DNA of 64,000 bases from Aurifilum marmelostoma (GCA_027559495.1 JAMXSV010000023.1:1674001-1738000); one strand, 5' to 3'; counted from the first letter of the stretch, positions 1 to 12,557 are shown. The notes: a model not told the origin generated them from the sequence alone. Program-made: numbers and translations.

Positions 1-288
1 GGTGGTGGCGGCGACGCGGCGGCGGAGGGACTTGGAGCCATGTTCGGCGTGGACCTGCTGTAGAGTCGGGGGCGCCGAGGCCGGGAGGAGGTGATCCTCG
101 CCATCGCGGGCGGCGCTGAAGCGAGACAGGCGCGGGAAGAGGGTGCGCGAGACGGTGACAGAGACGAGGACGAAGGTGGCCAGGAAGGGTGACAGGGAGA
201 GGGCCGTCCCTAGGGTCGTGGAGGGAGGCACAGCACTGCAGGCGGTATCATCGCAGGAGGAGGACGACGAAGAGGAGAAGGGTTTCAT
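1..288 (-). CDS. Hypothetical membrane protein, 5' end only (cut by window edge)
   Basis: An open frame runs from an ATG at 288 down to base 1 without a stop (96 codons), so only the N-terminus is present. The visible protein begins with a run of serines, has two cysteines (CDDTAC) and then one hydrophobic stretch at about residues 26-45 (GTALSLSPFLATFVLVSVTV) that would serve as a signal anchor or first transmembrane segment. It is followed by an Arg-rich, polar segment (RTLFPRLSRFSAARDGED). Codon choice is GC-rich at third positions, as in the real genes of this window, and the mirror strand shows nothing better. I do not recognise the family. The rest of the gene lies to the left of the window, and an intron inside this segment cannot be excluded. 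Confidence 0.5.
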   Translation of the reverse strand, partial: MKPFSSSSSSSCDDTACSAVPPSTTLGTALSLSPFLATFVLVSVTVSRTLFPRLSRFSAARDGEDHLLPASAPPTLQQVHAEHGSKSLRRRVAATT

Positions 289-2001
289 TGGCAAGAGCTG
301 AGGGTCAAGTAGGAGAGTCGGAGAAGTGTGGGGTTGGTTATGGATCGTAGGTCTCTCTGGTCGAGAGAAACGAGTCTCGTCGTTCGAGCCCCTCGAGTAT
401 GTTGTTGTTGTTGTTGTTGGTGGTGGCGTTGGTCGTAGTAGTGGTGGTGATGATGGTGGTGCCTGAGGCGGTCGTCGTTCTGGACGCGTAGAACATCTCA
501 CTCTAGGTCGTCAAGTGTCGCAACGAAAAAAATGATAAGAGAACGAACGATTGAGGAACCAAGTGGGGAGGGGGAAGAGAGACAGAGAGAGAGATAGAGA
601 GGCGGTCGTCCTTCTTCACTGCAGGAGAGTCATGACCAAACACGTCGTCGTCAGAGCAAAGAAGAAGATCGTCGTCATCTGATGTCCCAGCGTGAAGAGT
701 GGGTTTTGGCGAGGAAACAGCTGAAAATAGAAGTGTGCAGCAATGCTTTGCTGTTGCGCTTTGGGTGGCTATGGCCGTGGAGGACGTTTTGGCGAAACAG
801 ATCTCGTCTCGTCCCGTGCAGACTCGGCAGTGTGTGTGGTGGAATGGAAATCATGGGTGGGACGGACGGGTCTGGCACATCCGAATTGTCTTCTTCCAAG
901 TCCAGTAACTGATGGAGCTCTCCCACTTATCTCATCCCCTGTAATTGGGGCAGAGGGCCGGCCCTAAAAGCCCTGTAGTGCAGTGCTTCCAGGGGAATTT
1001 TTTAGTGGACGCGTCGCTGTCAATGCCGCTGTGCCGCCGCTACCAATTTCCGCCACAGGGGACGACGGGGGGGGGGGGGGATTCATTTACCGAGGTGTGG
1101 AGGGGCAAAGTCGTAAGCCACCCACGTGCCAATAGTTCCAGGGATCCCCTCCCGCTCTTGACAGGCAGACATGCAGGAGGTTATTTGATATGGTAGTACC
1201 AAAAATGTCATAGGTCAAATATCCAGATTCAAATGTTACGATGCAAGATCTGTGTTACACATCCTGAAGCTCTACTCGACGTCTCTGGCTGTTTTTCTTC
1301 TTCTTCTTCTTCTCTTTTCTTTCTCCCCAACAGTCGCCAAGATGCCATTGTACCGCCGTCATGACGTCGTACCTCACCACTCCCATCAATTGAACCCCTC
1401 CGATGTAGATGAAGAAGCCTCGAGCACACTCAATGCTGGCTGGCTTGAGGAGACATCCTGCAGCATGTCACATTGAGTAATTGTAATCAAGCCCTGGCAA
1501 AGTAGGGTGCAGGTCAATTCCACATAACCATAGCAACCACCATCAACCCTCAATCCTATCCACCAGAAACCAAATATCGTCCCCTCCTCCCCCCCCTCTT
1601 GTCTTCGTATGTGTTTATGTGTATGTGTGCGTGTGCTGTAGACACCTGACGGGTCTGTCCTGTATGTCGCCGCCAGGTTGTTTTTTCTTTGATGATGATG
1701 ATACCTGCTTTTGCTCTGGTGCCACAATCTTTGGCCCTCCAATGAGAGGAGAGAAAGCAGAAAAAGGAACACGAACGGGTAAAGAGCGCGAAAAGACGAA
1801 ACCACACCTAGCCCTCGCCTGAACCTGAACCTGCCTGGTCCTTGTCCTGTTATGTCCTGCAAACTCCGTGCTTGACTTGGCTCTATGAGTCCAGACTTTC
1901 CTCCCGGAAAGATGCTTCAACCGCTCCGAATGCAAATCACCGCCCGTAAACAACAACGACAGAGGGCCGACTCTCCCGCTCCTCCTCATTGGGACCTCTG
2001 A
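289..2001. other. Intergenic region, no gene recognised
   Basis: Only short frames with no family resemblance are seen. The stretch at 398-460 is rich in GTT/GGT triplets, 560-600 is a GA-rich run, 1292-1325 is a TTC/CTT pyrimidine run and 1064-1079 is a G-run. These look like upstream and UTR sequence of the divergent genes on either side. Confidence 0.6.
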
Positions 2002-3329
2002 TCAGTCTGCTGACGATACTTTGACGGCACCTCCTCCGTCCTCGTCGTCCTCGTCTTCCTCGTCGTCGTCATCATCGTCCTCCTCGTCAGACTCGAGCTG
2101 CTCTGGCTTCTTGAGCAGCGCTGCACCCTCGCCCACCTCCATGGCGTGCAGCCGGTCCTTCTTCTTCTGCTCCTCCTGCTGTGCCTGGAGCTGCGCCTTG
2201 AGCTCCTTGTTCTGTGCCTGCAGCAGCTTCGCCCCGGTCGTGACCTCAAACTCTCCTTCGTCCTCGTCCTCCCCGCTGCCCTCGGCTTCGTCCTCGCTGT
2301 TTGCGGCACTGGCTGTAGGGGTGATGCCCGGGTCCGCCACCAGCCGGCCAGGCTCCGGCTCTGCGCCTGCCGTTGTTGTCACCGACAGCGAGCTCTTCTG
2401 GCGCTGGGGCTTATACGGCTTCAGTGTTGGGTCGAACTTGGCCGGGAGGCCCAGCGCCCGCGCGACCTTGCCTGCCTCCTCATCTGCCGACAGTTTGGAC
2501 TCGATCTGCCACGCGCTCACGCCATCGTCATTCGCCTCATGGACCCCCTGGCTGGAGTGCAGCATCTGGCGGTAGCTCTGCATCTCCGGGTCGTTATCCC
2601 GCTTGTCCTTCTTCTTCTGCCGCTTCTCGTCCGGTCGGACAACCACCACTGGTACCGGCGAATATTGGAGACAGTATTTCGAGAAGGAATTTCGAGACGC
2701 GACGAGCCCTTGGAACCCTCCCAGCTGTCTGCCGCGGGTACCAACGATGAGCATGGACGGTTGATGGAGCTGGATCTGTTTAGACGAGACACGTGGGTTA
2801 GCTCAACTCGAGGGCGAGAGGGACTGGGTCGTTGCGCTGTGTGTGTGTGTGCGCGCGCGCGTTGCGCACGAAAATAGAGGGGAAACCTGGGGACATGACG
2901 ACATACCAGGCGCTGAAAGGTTGAATGCAGCTTGCCCACGGCATACTCGAGGATGATGCTAACAGCCTTGCCATCGCCAACCTTGGCCTTGATCCTGGAC
3001 ACCTCTGCGCTGGCCTCTCTTCTCAGTTCTTCTGACCTCCTGTCCGCCTCGTATAGCCTGACGTCCCTCTCCACCACCCTCACGCACACAATCTCGTCGC
3101 CATCGTCGACAAACTTGTCAAACAGCCACTGCAGCGCCTCGTCCGAGTACTGGTGGTCGTCAATGCCGACCATGAAGGTTCGCGACCGGCGGTTTGTTGC
3201 GTAGGCAGGGTGCTTGACGACGAGGGTATGGGAGGGGAAGTTGTTCTTGGTCGCCTCGCCCAGGTTGACGTTGGTGAAGGCGACATGCTTGCGGTATCTG
3301 CGAGGGTTGTCTCCCGTTAGCAGGGCCAT
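2002..3329 (-). CDS. Universal stress protein (USP) family, acidic C-terminal tail
   Basis: Two exons: 3329-2907 and 2775-2002, with a 131-bp intron (2906-2776) that starts GTATGT, ends AACAG and holds a (TG)n(CG)n microsatellite. The join is phase 0 and gives 398 residues. Exon 1 carries the first strand and helix of a USP fold (MVGIDDHQYSDEALQWLFDK, about residue 53 on). Exon 2 continues with IQLHQPSMLIVGTRGR and then SFSKYCLQYSPVPVVVV, the nucleotide-loop pattern G-x2-G-(about 9)-x-S of ATP-binding USPs. The second half (about residue 210 on) is low complexity: basic KRQKKKDKR, then Ala/Glu/Gln-rich coiled-coil-like sequence (KELKAQLQAQQEEQKKKDR) and a long Asp/Glu run near the C-terminus. 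USPs bind nucleotides and are linked to stress; the role of the tail is unknown. Start at 3329 chosen as the first in-frame ATG after an upstream stop. Confidence 0.85.
2839..2861. repeat. (TG)n-(CG)n microsatellite in the USP intron
   Basis: Alternating TG followed by CG dinucleotides, a purine-pyrimidine tract, lying inside the single intron of the universal stress protein gene. Confidence 0.9.
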
Positions 3330-5265
3330 GGTTACGGTCGCAGGTGATTATGATTCCAGCAGAGAGGGGCTGGCGCAAGAATCCATATGTCCTCGACGGC
3401 GACGGGTAACAATGACTCGAGTGACAAGGTGAGCGCAAAGCAAACCCCACGAGTCACGTAAGACCAAAGGGTGTCTCGGATTGCGATGCGCAGTACGGGT
3501 ACACAAACGGGCAAGAAATACGAGCAAGTCTTGACGAGGACTTGGCAATACGGTAAAATCGGTGACGAGGAGCAGGAGCGAATTGGGAATGGCAAGTGAT
3601 GATGGATGGTGACAGGTGGTCATGGTGGAAATGGGCGCAACAAGCGAGGATAGGATAGAAAAGGCTAAGCTGCTGGAATAGGATAGGATGGAGTCGAATC
3701 CACATGGTATGCCATGCCTCTTCGATCCAATTTTCCTCTCATGTCAGCTCTAAGGCCGCCTTGGCCGCCTCCCTCCTGGAAAGAATATGACTTGTATCCT
3801 CCAAGGTGAGGTGGGGGATGCTGGCTCACTGTCCAAACCATGGCCCAGGGCTTCCCAGTCTGCACTGGGCTCGGCAGAGTGGGAATTTGTGTGCTTGCGG
3901 ATGCGTCGCAAGCGAGCAGCTTGCGCCCGAGGGCAACCTGTGCCGTTCTCGTTGCAACAAGCCTGCTCATCACTGACATCTGATCACACTGAGGGAGCAC
4001 CATCCTGGACACTCGCCCTAGAAGGGGGACCCTGCCCACTGGGATGGGCCGCGGCTGGACCCACTGTAACTGTGATTTGGGGGGGGTAGAGTAGGGAGGA
4101 GGGGTTAGGTAATTGGAGAGCGGGGTGCAGGGCGGGTTGGAGGAGATGGTGGGCAGCGGCGGGGACGGATTGCGCTCTGATGAGCTTCCGAGTGAATGAC
4201 ATGACAGCGATCCGCGCCCTGTAATCCGCCTCCTGTAATCCGCCTTGGAAAGAGATCGCACTGCAACTAGAGAGTGAACGATTTGGGGGAAAACGGAGGA
4301 ACATGCCACGCTGGGTTATGGCTCGCATGTTGTAGCGTGCAGTCTGCAGCGTGCAGCGAGGGTTGCATCAGATCTCCCCTTTTGCTCCACTGTTGTGCGC
4401 CCAATCCAACCCGACATGTCCTGAAAGGAAAGGCGGGGCTGTCTCAATTGGCATCCGAGAAGGATCGTGTCCTCCCTCGCATGTGCTAGATCTGTCCTGT
4501 AGTGGTGTGCGGCGGACTATTGGAGAGGTGAGGGCGAATCGACCCATTCATCAGGCCGACAGAGATGATGACCGCCATGTCTCGGAGTCATGTGATAGGT
4601 GCTGTGGGTTGATGTTGCGGTGATGTATGCAAGCGCGTCGAGGTTCGTTCAGTGGACTTGATCCGCACGCGCGTGTGCGTGCCGTATGTTTGTGATACAG
4701 GCAGGCAGGCGGGATTACTTGGCAGAGACCAGACCCCTCGGCCACGGGGGCTTGTCTTTCTTTCTTTTTTTTTTTCATCTTTCCTCCTGCCCGTCCCCCT
4801 GGCTGATACTCTTCCCTGGCCGCTCGAGAGTCGCATCTGGGGGCTCGGCTTCCCAATTGTATGCCGCACCGCCTGCAGATGTTGGAGAACTGCCCCTGCC
4901 GCAGCTCATGCGACATTGGGCTATGCCATGTGCCTGCGAGCCACCTTCGACCACTTGATTGTGGCGTTTCGTAGTTTGTGGCGCAGGAAGAAAAAAAAAG
5001 AAAGAAAAAAGAAAGGGAAACAGAAGAGTCGTTCGTTACTAAGGGGAAGGGGGGAAAAAAAAGACAAAAAGAACACAGAATCAGCAATGGGGTAGAACCC
5101 CGTAACTCTCAACGTACCTCGAGGCAACAGATGTCGACGAATTCCGGTGTCGCGAGTGGATTGATCTTGTCCGTCCTTCTAGCCAAAAGACAATATGAAT
5201 TGTCACGTTAGCCAGACTGCAAGAAAGCAAATTGGTGGAAGGGAATGGATCCAGGCTGAGGGGTG
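3330..5265. other. Intergenic region with a 14-bp tandem duplication
   Basis: No convincing gene. Frames of up to about 210 codons on the minus strand (3665-4309) lack any family feature and are interrupted by a GGGGGGG run at 4078. An exact 14-bp direct repeat (CCTGTAATCCGCCT) sits at 4218-4231 and 4232-4245. Long CTTT/AAAG runs at 4759-4780 and 4988-5070 flank the next gene. Confidence 0.6.
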
Positions 5266-5952
5266 TCATGACCCACCGCCAGTGCTCGATTGCCCTGCGT
5301 CCGTGGTCGCATCGTCTGTCGAGTCTCGCGAACTGACTCCTGGAGATGGCGTCGCGCTGGATACGGCCGTCTCGAGTCCTGGCGACTCGGATTCCTGGTC
5401 CTGAGCCCGCCCGTCTGCCGGATCAGCTTCTGGCTTGGTCGGGATCGCAAAGGTGATTTTGTTGCTGCCTGGCACGTCATCGGCCTCCTTGGCCAGTGCA
5501 AAGTAGCCACCGGAGGTGGGCGTGTCTGCTGGGGGTTTCTCCAGGCCGGCGCCATTAACAGCCAGCTCCTGCGGCACTTGCGTCAGAGGCGACACGTCGG
5601 ACCCGGGGCTCGGCACGGGTGGAGTTGCTGGGGCAGTCGTGAGGCTCGCCGCCGTCAGGGTGGCTGCGGCGGCGGCGGCGGCGGTGGGGGAAGAACGAGT
5701 AGGAGTGGGTGGGTCGTCTGCAGCAGCATCAGCAGGGATATCGCTGGCATCAACGCTGGCGGTGGCGCCGTTGCGGACGTTCTGGCCCTCGCGTCTCGTG
5801 GCCTGCTGGTCCTGCTGGCCATTGACTGCACCGCGGGGGCCGGCGTTGGCCAGGCTCCCGTCAGCTGCTGTAGGTCGGGCTGTCTTCTTGATGGACCTGC
5901 GGAGGGAGGCTCGGTGTCGCAGTCGCGACGCCAGATTCTTGGTCGCCTCCAT
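5266..5952 (-). CDS. Hypothetical low-complexity Ala/Thr/Pro-rich protein
   Basis: Single-exon frame of 228 residues from the ATG at 5952. The N-terminus is basic (MEATKNLASRLRHRASLRRS, then IKKTARP), which could be a mitochondrial or nuclear targeting signal. The rest is disordered: an Ala run (SPTAAAAAAATLTAA), Pro/Thr-rich linkers, a short ordered patch SGGYFALAKEADDVPGSNKI followed by TFAIPTKPEADP, and a Ser/Asp/Thr/Gly-rich end. The frame stays open upstream to 6387, with another ATG at 6147 (MVVQTTTTTL), but that extension is encoded by GGT-type microsatellite sequence and looks like UTR. I do not recognise the family. Coding status rests on frame length and GC3 bias only. Confidence 0.5.
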   Translation of the reverse strand: MEATKNLASRLRHRASLRRSIKKTARPTAADGSLANAGPRGAVNGQQDQQATRREGQNVRNGATASVDASDIPADAAADDPPTPTRSSPTAAAAAAATLTAASLTTAPATPPVPSPGSDVSPLTQVPQELAVNGAGLEKPPADTPTSGGYFALAKEADDVPGSNKITFAIPTKPEADPADGRAQDQESESPGLETAVSSATPSPGVSSRDSTDDATTDAGQSSTGGGS

Positions 5953-6023
5953 GGCGGGCAAGAAGAGGGGCAAGCAGCAGGCTCGGGCCGATATGCATGA
6001 GGTTTGAGATGAGTGACTGTCAG

Positions 6024-6046
6024 TAGTGGTGGTGGTGGTGGTGGTG
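6024..6046. repeat. (GTG)n trinucleotide repeat
   Basis: About seven GTG units just upstream of the likely start codon of the low-complexity protein; on the minus strand they read CAC. Confidence 0.85.
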
Positions 6047-6773
6047 TTTGTAGTGGAGCGGTCGAGGATGAGGGGAGTGCGCTCGACTTTGAACCCAACA
6101 CGGGAGGTTGGCGGGGAAAGAGTGGTGGTGGTGGTCTGGACTACCATAGAATTGGAAAGAAGAAAGGAAGGGGGAGAAATTAGAAAGAAGAAAAGGGAAA
6201 GAATGAGGGGGAAAATAAAGAAAAGGGTAAGAAAAGAAGGAGGAACAAGATAGGAGACAGTAGATCGAGGTCTGCAGGAGGTCGAAAGAGGCGAGGTGAG
6301 GTGGGTTTGTCTTTCTTGGGCCAGCAAAACCTCCTCTACCGTGGTCGTATTGCACCGTAGATACTGCTGTGCTGCTCTCGCCCTCACTCTGCTCTCGATG
6401 GCTCTGTTCCTCTTCCGTTATGCGAGCATGTGGGTTTGTCTGCTCCCTGAGAGAAAGAGAATCTAAAGAAAATACGTGATGGGTTGATGTCGTCCTAGAT
6501 CAGTGCGACTTGGCACAGAAAAGAAAAAGAAAAGAAGAAAAAAAAAATAGAACCCGGCTGTCGAGGGTTTCCTCCTTCTCTCCTCCTCGTCCGGATGAGT
6601 CTTTCTCTTCTTTGTGACTGCGACCTCAACTAGCGTGGGATTTGGAGCTGGGGCTTGGCAGTTGGTAGGTAAGGTTGTGTTTAGTGCAGGGCAGCTTTTT
6701 AGGCAGGCGATCCGGTGATGTAATGATCTGAGCCTGTTGGGCTGGCTGGCTGGCTGGGATGATGATGAAAATT

Positions 6774-6800
6774 GTGGTGGTGGTGGTGGTGGTGGTGGTG
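6774..6800. repeat. (TGG)n repeat next to a GGCT tetranucleotide run
   Basis: About nine TGG units, preceded at 6740-6756 by four GGCT units. Both lie in the non-coding stretch upstream of the 5.3-kb gene. Confidence 0.85.
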
Positions 6801-9800
6801 TCGTATGTCAGTCGATCTTGGGTGTGTCTTTCTCTGGTATGCTTGTGTGTTTGGTGTTGTTGTCGCTGGTAACCCTGCGGTGATAGTGGTTAGGAGGTGG
6901 TACGACACCTCAGCTGTTGTTGTCTGGACATCTAAGTCAAAAAATAAAATACTACATCATCAAGAGAAGAAATGTCAATCAAAGTAAAAAAAATAAACTC
7001 TGGAGATTTGCTGTGGACGTGCACAGCTTGGGCATGAATAGACTCTTGGAAACCTTTTTTTTTTTCTTCTCAACCCCCCTCCCCCTCTCTCATCATCTCC
7101 CTACTTTAATTTTTCTCCCTCTTTTTCCCTTACATTGATTGGGCTTGAACCTACATATTGTAAAGAGTCGAGCTGCACACAACCCCCCCCCAGTCTTGTC
7201 GGGGCAGGGGTGCCAGACCCGGAGCCTGGGCCAGAGCCTGAAGGAGGTCGAAACGGAAGGACGCAATATCGACAGGGGGAAGGACCGTTCTGGTCAGGTC
7301 AGTCCTTCTTCCTTTGGTGAAGCCGCTGCCCTGTACTTGGCAGACGGGACAGAACGATAGGAAGCCAAACAGAAGTGACAACCGGCCATTCTTTCCCTAG
7401 GCGGGCGGGGTGGACTCAACCTCAGTTATACACAGCCAGGCGCAGCAGGCCCAGACCAGCCTTGACCGTCCGTGTTTTGTGCCCCAGCTCCATAATTGCA
7501 GTACTTATTCTATTCCTCCCACCCACAATAAAACCGATGCGCGTGTCCAATATGGTCCAGCGCATAAGCTGGTCTGTACACCACAGACACAGGTCTTGGC
7601 CCCCCCCCTCTCTTGGCGCCCGCAGGAGTGGAATGCAGCTCCTCGATCGCTTGACTAACAACACACACTTTTGTAACAGACCTGCAATTCAAGCAACGTA
7701 ATCGACCTTTTTTTCCCGCCCTCCCCCGTCCGCAGTGGACGAGACAGAGGATCCACGCGACACCTCGTTGGTTCCGAGCCCACCTGCCGGCATGGCCAAG
7801 AAGAGTACGTTCGTCGTCCCCCTCCTTCTCCTCCTCCTCCTCTTCTACGCCCCCAGCCGCCAAGTGAACGCCGGCCCCATATCGTGCGCACCCCAGATCT
7901 GAACCGATAGGGGCTCAAGAGAGACGGACGGAGGCGACCTTGGGGTATCGGACCTTGTACTCCTCCTCCTGGTGCCTCCCCTCCCTCAGATGGGTGGATA
8001 TTCAGCCTACAAGGCAATCTTGGCAGACAGGCGGCGTGGAGCCAGCCTGTTCATTCATTGACTTCCAAAGCGGACCAACTCTACACAGTAGTGCACAGTA
8101 CGTGACCATAGGCCACGTACTTGACTTGCCTGCCTCCGTTCTCGCCTATTCCACCGAGTCAATCCATCTACATGAGTGCATGCTGCAATCTACTGTTGAG
8201 CCCATGCAGTTAGGCCACGACGTACAAATGTCCTGGATATCAAGAAGCTGAGACAGACACATCCTGGCTGACGAGGACAGTAAGCATCATATCCGCAAGG
8301 CTCATCAACACCCCTGAGATTGCCCATACATACGAGCTACCTACCCTTACACAGAAGAGACATGACTCTGGACCTATCCACTGTGTCCCTTCGAGGTCGT
8401 GGCCCCTCGATGGGTCCAGAACTCTTTCCCACACCTTGTGGCCGGGGCGCAAGGAAGCGAGGGGCCGCGACAAAATAAGAGAAACCGCAAGAAAAGAAGG
8501 AGGGAAAAGGAAAGTAACAAAAGACGGGAGCTCCCTTGGTGACACCGGTGTGGCACCGCAACCCAGCGGCGACAAGGACCCCCGGGGGTGGCAGGGGACA
8601 AGGTTGACACGGAAAAGACCCCAAAAAAAAAAAAAAAAAAAAGACACACAAACCCCCGAGAGCGGAGAGAGAGAGAGAGAGAAGGGAGCACAAACTTGGT
8701 CTACAGTCCTACATCAACGCGTAACCATCTCTCGAGCGAGCAGATGCACGGAAATGTGATGACTCGTCTATCTCCATTTCTAGCAGCCGCTGTTGGTTGA
8801 AGAGAGGGAGGGTGGGGAAAAGGTAGGGGTGGTTATCTGCTAGAAGCAAGGTTCCTGTGCTACACAGGCTATGCAAGGCTTGCAGGACGAGGGGTGACAG
8901 CGTAATCCCACTTGCAGGAACCCTGTCCGGGCTGGTATCTCTTCCTCGGAGGACAACAAGTCACTCTCTCCATTCAGAGACTCTGAGCAGAGCACATGTG
9001 AAGCATTTTTACCATCCCCTAGAGACCTAGCGAGGCTGGCTACGGACGTCGTCTCCGGTGGATCTGTTTCCCGGAGGGGCCGATACTTCTGGCTTCCCAC
9101 CCCCCGCCCCGCGGCCATCAACCGCCCGGATTACCAGGGGTCATAACTCGTTTTGAGGAAGAGGACAGGATAGAGAGGGCTTACCCTAACACCTACGGTA
9201 TGTACTTTTGTGCGCGTATATCTGAGAGCCGTATGCACTATGTATGCACAACTCACAAACAAGCCCCCGCCCGTGGTTTTTGCCAAGAACACATGGTCAT
9301 CACGAGCTGATCGATACCGCTCCCGTCCAGTTGGATTCGGGGTGCCAAGAGATACTTTGTTGCACAGGACGTGTACGCCTGGAGAAATCGTCACGGACCG
9401 AACTTCACATATACATCCTTTATCCCTTGGGCTGATTCATTACGTTGCACTAGCCTTGTGTGGTGGATGCTGCTGTGGGTATCTCTCTCTTTCGCAGGTT
9501 GTACTACGGTGAATACTACACGAAAGGGCTGCAAGCCTTGTTTCGCAAGAGTCAAGAGGGAACTCTTTCCCAACCACCCATCTCTCCTCGAAAGCCGAAG
9601 AAAAGCGATGAGTAATAATTTCCTGGGACGGCACCTTCTTGTGGCGATCTCCAGCCATACACGCCTTCACTGTCTTGCCCAACCTCGGAGCCGAATCATC
9701 AGCGGGCGGAAGACGAGGGAAAGCAAGGGGAGAGTGGAAGGGGGGGGGGCGCGTTAAGAGGGCAGACCCCGATCGATGAACCGGTATAGAGACCCAGGGG

Positions 9801-10852
9801 AACAAGAACGACGGGAAAGAGTACTATGGTACACCTTGGCATATGCAAGCACGCGGACAGGCGGCAGAGAGAAAGAGACGTCACATCACTTCTCACATTT
9901 TCACTACAGTTGCCGCGCTCGCCTTTGCATCTAATTCGTCCCTCCTCTCTAGACTTGACTTTTTGCATTTTCTTCTTCCTGGGAGGCCTCCCTTGTCACT
10001 GTTTTTGTGGCCTTTCTAAGCAAGTTCCGAGGAAGTAGTTCTTTTCTTGATCTTTTTTTCTCTCTTTCCTTTTCAGTCGGCTAGGTCGGGGTATGTGATT
10101 TATCCCAAGTATTAGCCGATCCCAAATGTGCTGCGACTATTGATGCACGGAGAGAAGTCATGTATGCTTTTCTGCTCGGATTCGACATAAGCGGTCTTGT
10201 TGGAAGTAGATAATCAACACGTCACATTTTAATGACTTGGAAAGGACTTAATGACACCACACAGGCAGTAGCACAATGCAGGCAGTGTGGACTCTCAAAT
10301 CATACTGGATTTCATGTTTGTTGATTTTGTTGCGTGATTTTGTGGGTAATGCACGAGTCTCTCTAATGCTTTGGCCAGGCCTTTCACCTCCATACTGGGC
10401 TGGCTGAAGACGGTCATCATACAGTCCAAACCAAAAGACCACCTTCACGACTGATTGATGCGCCCTGCCGCCTGCAACTCAAGAGGGGAAATCTCGGGTT
10501 GTCAGACACTCGTATCCCATGGCGCACCTTCTGGTAGATCCTCTAGCTGTACCACAGCTCCCTCCGCTAACTCGCTCTACTCATACACCCTCCTCTCGTC
10601 TTTTGTTTTCCCCCTTGCTCTTCATCCGATCACCAAGCTTGCTTTTCGTCAGGAAACCTTCCGTGAAAATAGTTAAGCCGAACCCGAAGGCCCCCTTCAT
10701 GATACCGAAAACGCCCAGGCAATGCAGTATGACCTGCCTCTGTATCCGCTAGTTCCCTTCTACCTCATCGCCACCAATACATCATGAGAGTAACGGACCG
10801 GAAAGGACGGCCATCAATGGCCGCTGTAGAACCCACGACTTGCACCCGTGCT

Positions 10853-12557
10853 TCATACGTATGTGCGGCTCAGGTTGCGCAGGTACCAGTCTACCAGCTT
10901 GCGACCGACCTTGGCCTCGGAGATGTGGATGAGGTCCTAAGATGATTCAGCGTTAGCATGAGAGCGCGACGAGACTCGGTGCTACAAAGGGGTCGACAAA
11001 TCTACTTACACCCGAGATGGCGTAGTCCAGATCGCTAACATTAACCAGGTCACCCTCCAGCAGGGCACGCTCGTTCCAGCGCAGCTGCTTGGTGCGCTGC
11101 TTGGTGACCAGCAGCCAAGAGCGGAGCTCCTCGGGCTGGACCTCGAGGAAGCCGGCCAGCTTCTTGAGATCCATGGTCGTGTACAGGCGGAGGTACGACT
11201 TGACGGTGGGGCTCCACATGTTGGTCTTGACCTCGTCCATGAAGACGGACAGGTGGTGCTCCGTGGGGTCGACGTTGGCCTCTGGGTTGTCAAAGTCTGG
11301 GGGAACGGGCGAGATGAACTTGGGGCAGGCGGCCCTGAACAGCTCCTCGAAGATGGGGAGGGACTCGGGCCCGCCGCGCTGCAGCTTGAGCAGCTGGTCG
11401 CCGTACTTCTCGCGCAGGGCGGTGTGAATGGTGTCGTCCAGGCGGGTGGGCTGGAAGGCGACGCAGATGGCGATCAGGGCGTACATCTGGTCGTTCTTCT
11501 ATTTATGGGGGAGTGACGGTGGTCAGCATCGATCGGATGTAAATGTCTGGTGACTGAGGGTTTGCTACTACTACTAACCTTGGTGAGATTGTCGTACTGA
11601 GCATTCTTCTGGAAGTTCTTGGTCCGGGAGATGTAGACGAGAATGTGGCTGAACATGCGGATGGCGTCGGCGTAGCGGCGCATCATCATGTAGGAGAAAC
11701 CGACATAGTAGTAGGTGGAGAAGTGAGCGGCCATGACCCTGGCAAACATGGCCTTCTTGTTCAGCTCGATGTCGTCGAGGGTCTTGAGGGCGAGGCTGAA
11801 GTCGCCGAGGAGGGTGTGGACACGCAGGAGACCGATGATGGAGAAGTATCCAAGCATGCGGTACAGGTTCTTGGTGCCGTACTCGCCGGCAACGGCCATG
11901 GGGTCCTCATTGCGGCGGCTGGCGGCAAGCTGCTCGGTGATGTTGGACCGCTGGATCAGGGAGTAGAGGACGTTGAGGACGCTGTAGCAGCCCCAGGTGT
12001 TGGGGTTCTCGCGCAGGATCTGGACCTCCTCCTCGTTGTTGGCCTGTCGGGCAAGGCGCAGGCGGTAGGAAGAGAAGGTGTTGAACTGGTAGATGAACTC
12101 ATCGATGACATCCCAGGCCCAGTAGTACTAATGCAGCCGGGAGCAAGAAAAAAGACCCCTTTCGTTAGTATTGTACCTTTGTTGGTGGATGGGCGGGCCT
12201 TTTGTCTCTGCCCGTGCCGCGCGCTGGTAGACGGGGCAGGGTGTCACTTACGGATGGGGGCTCGAGGTCGACGGGGCCCTCAGAGTTGAGGATGAAGTGG
12301 AAAAGGCTGCAGTAGGAGTCGTAGCTCTGGAACTTGACCTCGAGAGGGGCGGCGAAGTCGAGGGGCTGGGCGGCCGAGACAAGTCGTGACTGGATATCGT
12401 CGGCCTGCTGGGCCATGGTCAGGGAGCTGACCTGCTCGAGCTCCATGCCATCCTCGTACTGGACCTGCTCCTGGTAGTCGGCGACCAGGGCCTCCTCCTC
12501 CACATCGCTGTCGTCGAGAGCTCGCGCAGCAGCTGCGCCGTTCTGGTAGGTAGCCAT
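10853..12557 (-). CDS. eif3l: Translation initiation factor eIF3 subunit L
   Basis: Four exons: 12557-12252, 12127-11579, 11498-11010 and 10936-10853, all joined in phase 0, giving 475 residues, the usual size for fungal eIF3l. eIF3l is a PCI-domain subunit of the cytoplasmic eIF3 complex that helps load mRNA on the 40S subunit. Family features seen: VKFQSYDSYCSLFHFILNSE in exon 1; YYWAWDVIDEFIYQFNTFSS, NPNTWGCYSVLNVLYSLI and GYFSIIGLLRVHTLLGDFSL in exon 2; DQMYALIAICVAFQPTRLDD and the PCI-type region LYTTMDLKKLAGFLEV with LEGDLVNVSDLDYAISG in exon 3; and the short last exon DLIHISEAKVGRKLVDWYLR. Introns begin GTAAGT or GTTAGT. The gene is head to head with EFL1 across about 740 bp. Start at 12557 (MATYQNG) has no competing upstream ATG in frame. 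Confidence 0.96.

Larger units (their letters stand above)
5953..10852. other. Long intergenic region (about 4.9 kb), no gene recognised
   Basis: I read both strands and found no frame with a family signature. Homopolymer and pyrimidine tracts are frequent (A-run at 8622-8642, T-runs at 7058 and 10053). The 6.0-7.1 kb part is purine- and TGG-rich and is probably the upstream region of the minus-strand gene. Frames at 7655-8017 and 8240-8693 are Gly/Phe-run translations of microsatellites. Confidence 0.55.

Noticed and set aside
3665..4309. 214-codon minus-strand frame
   Set aside because: Runs through a G-run and a tandem duplication; no features and no conserved pattern.
7792..7811. ATGGCCAAGAAGA followed by GTACGT, possible first exon of a ribosomal-type protein
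   Set aside because: No in-frame second exon with a recognisable protein was found in the next kilobase.
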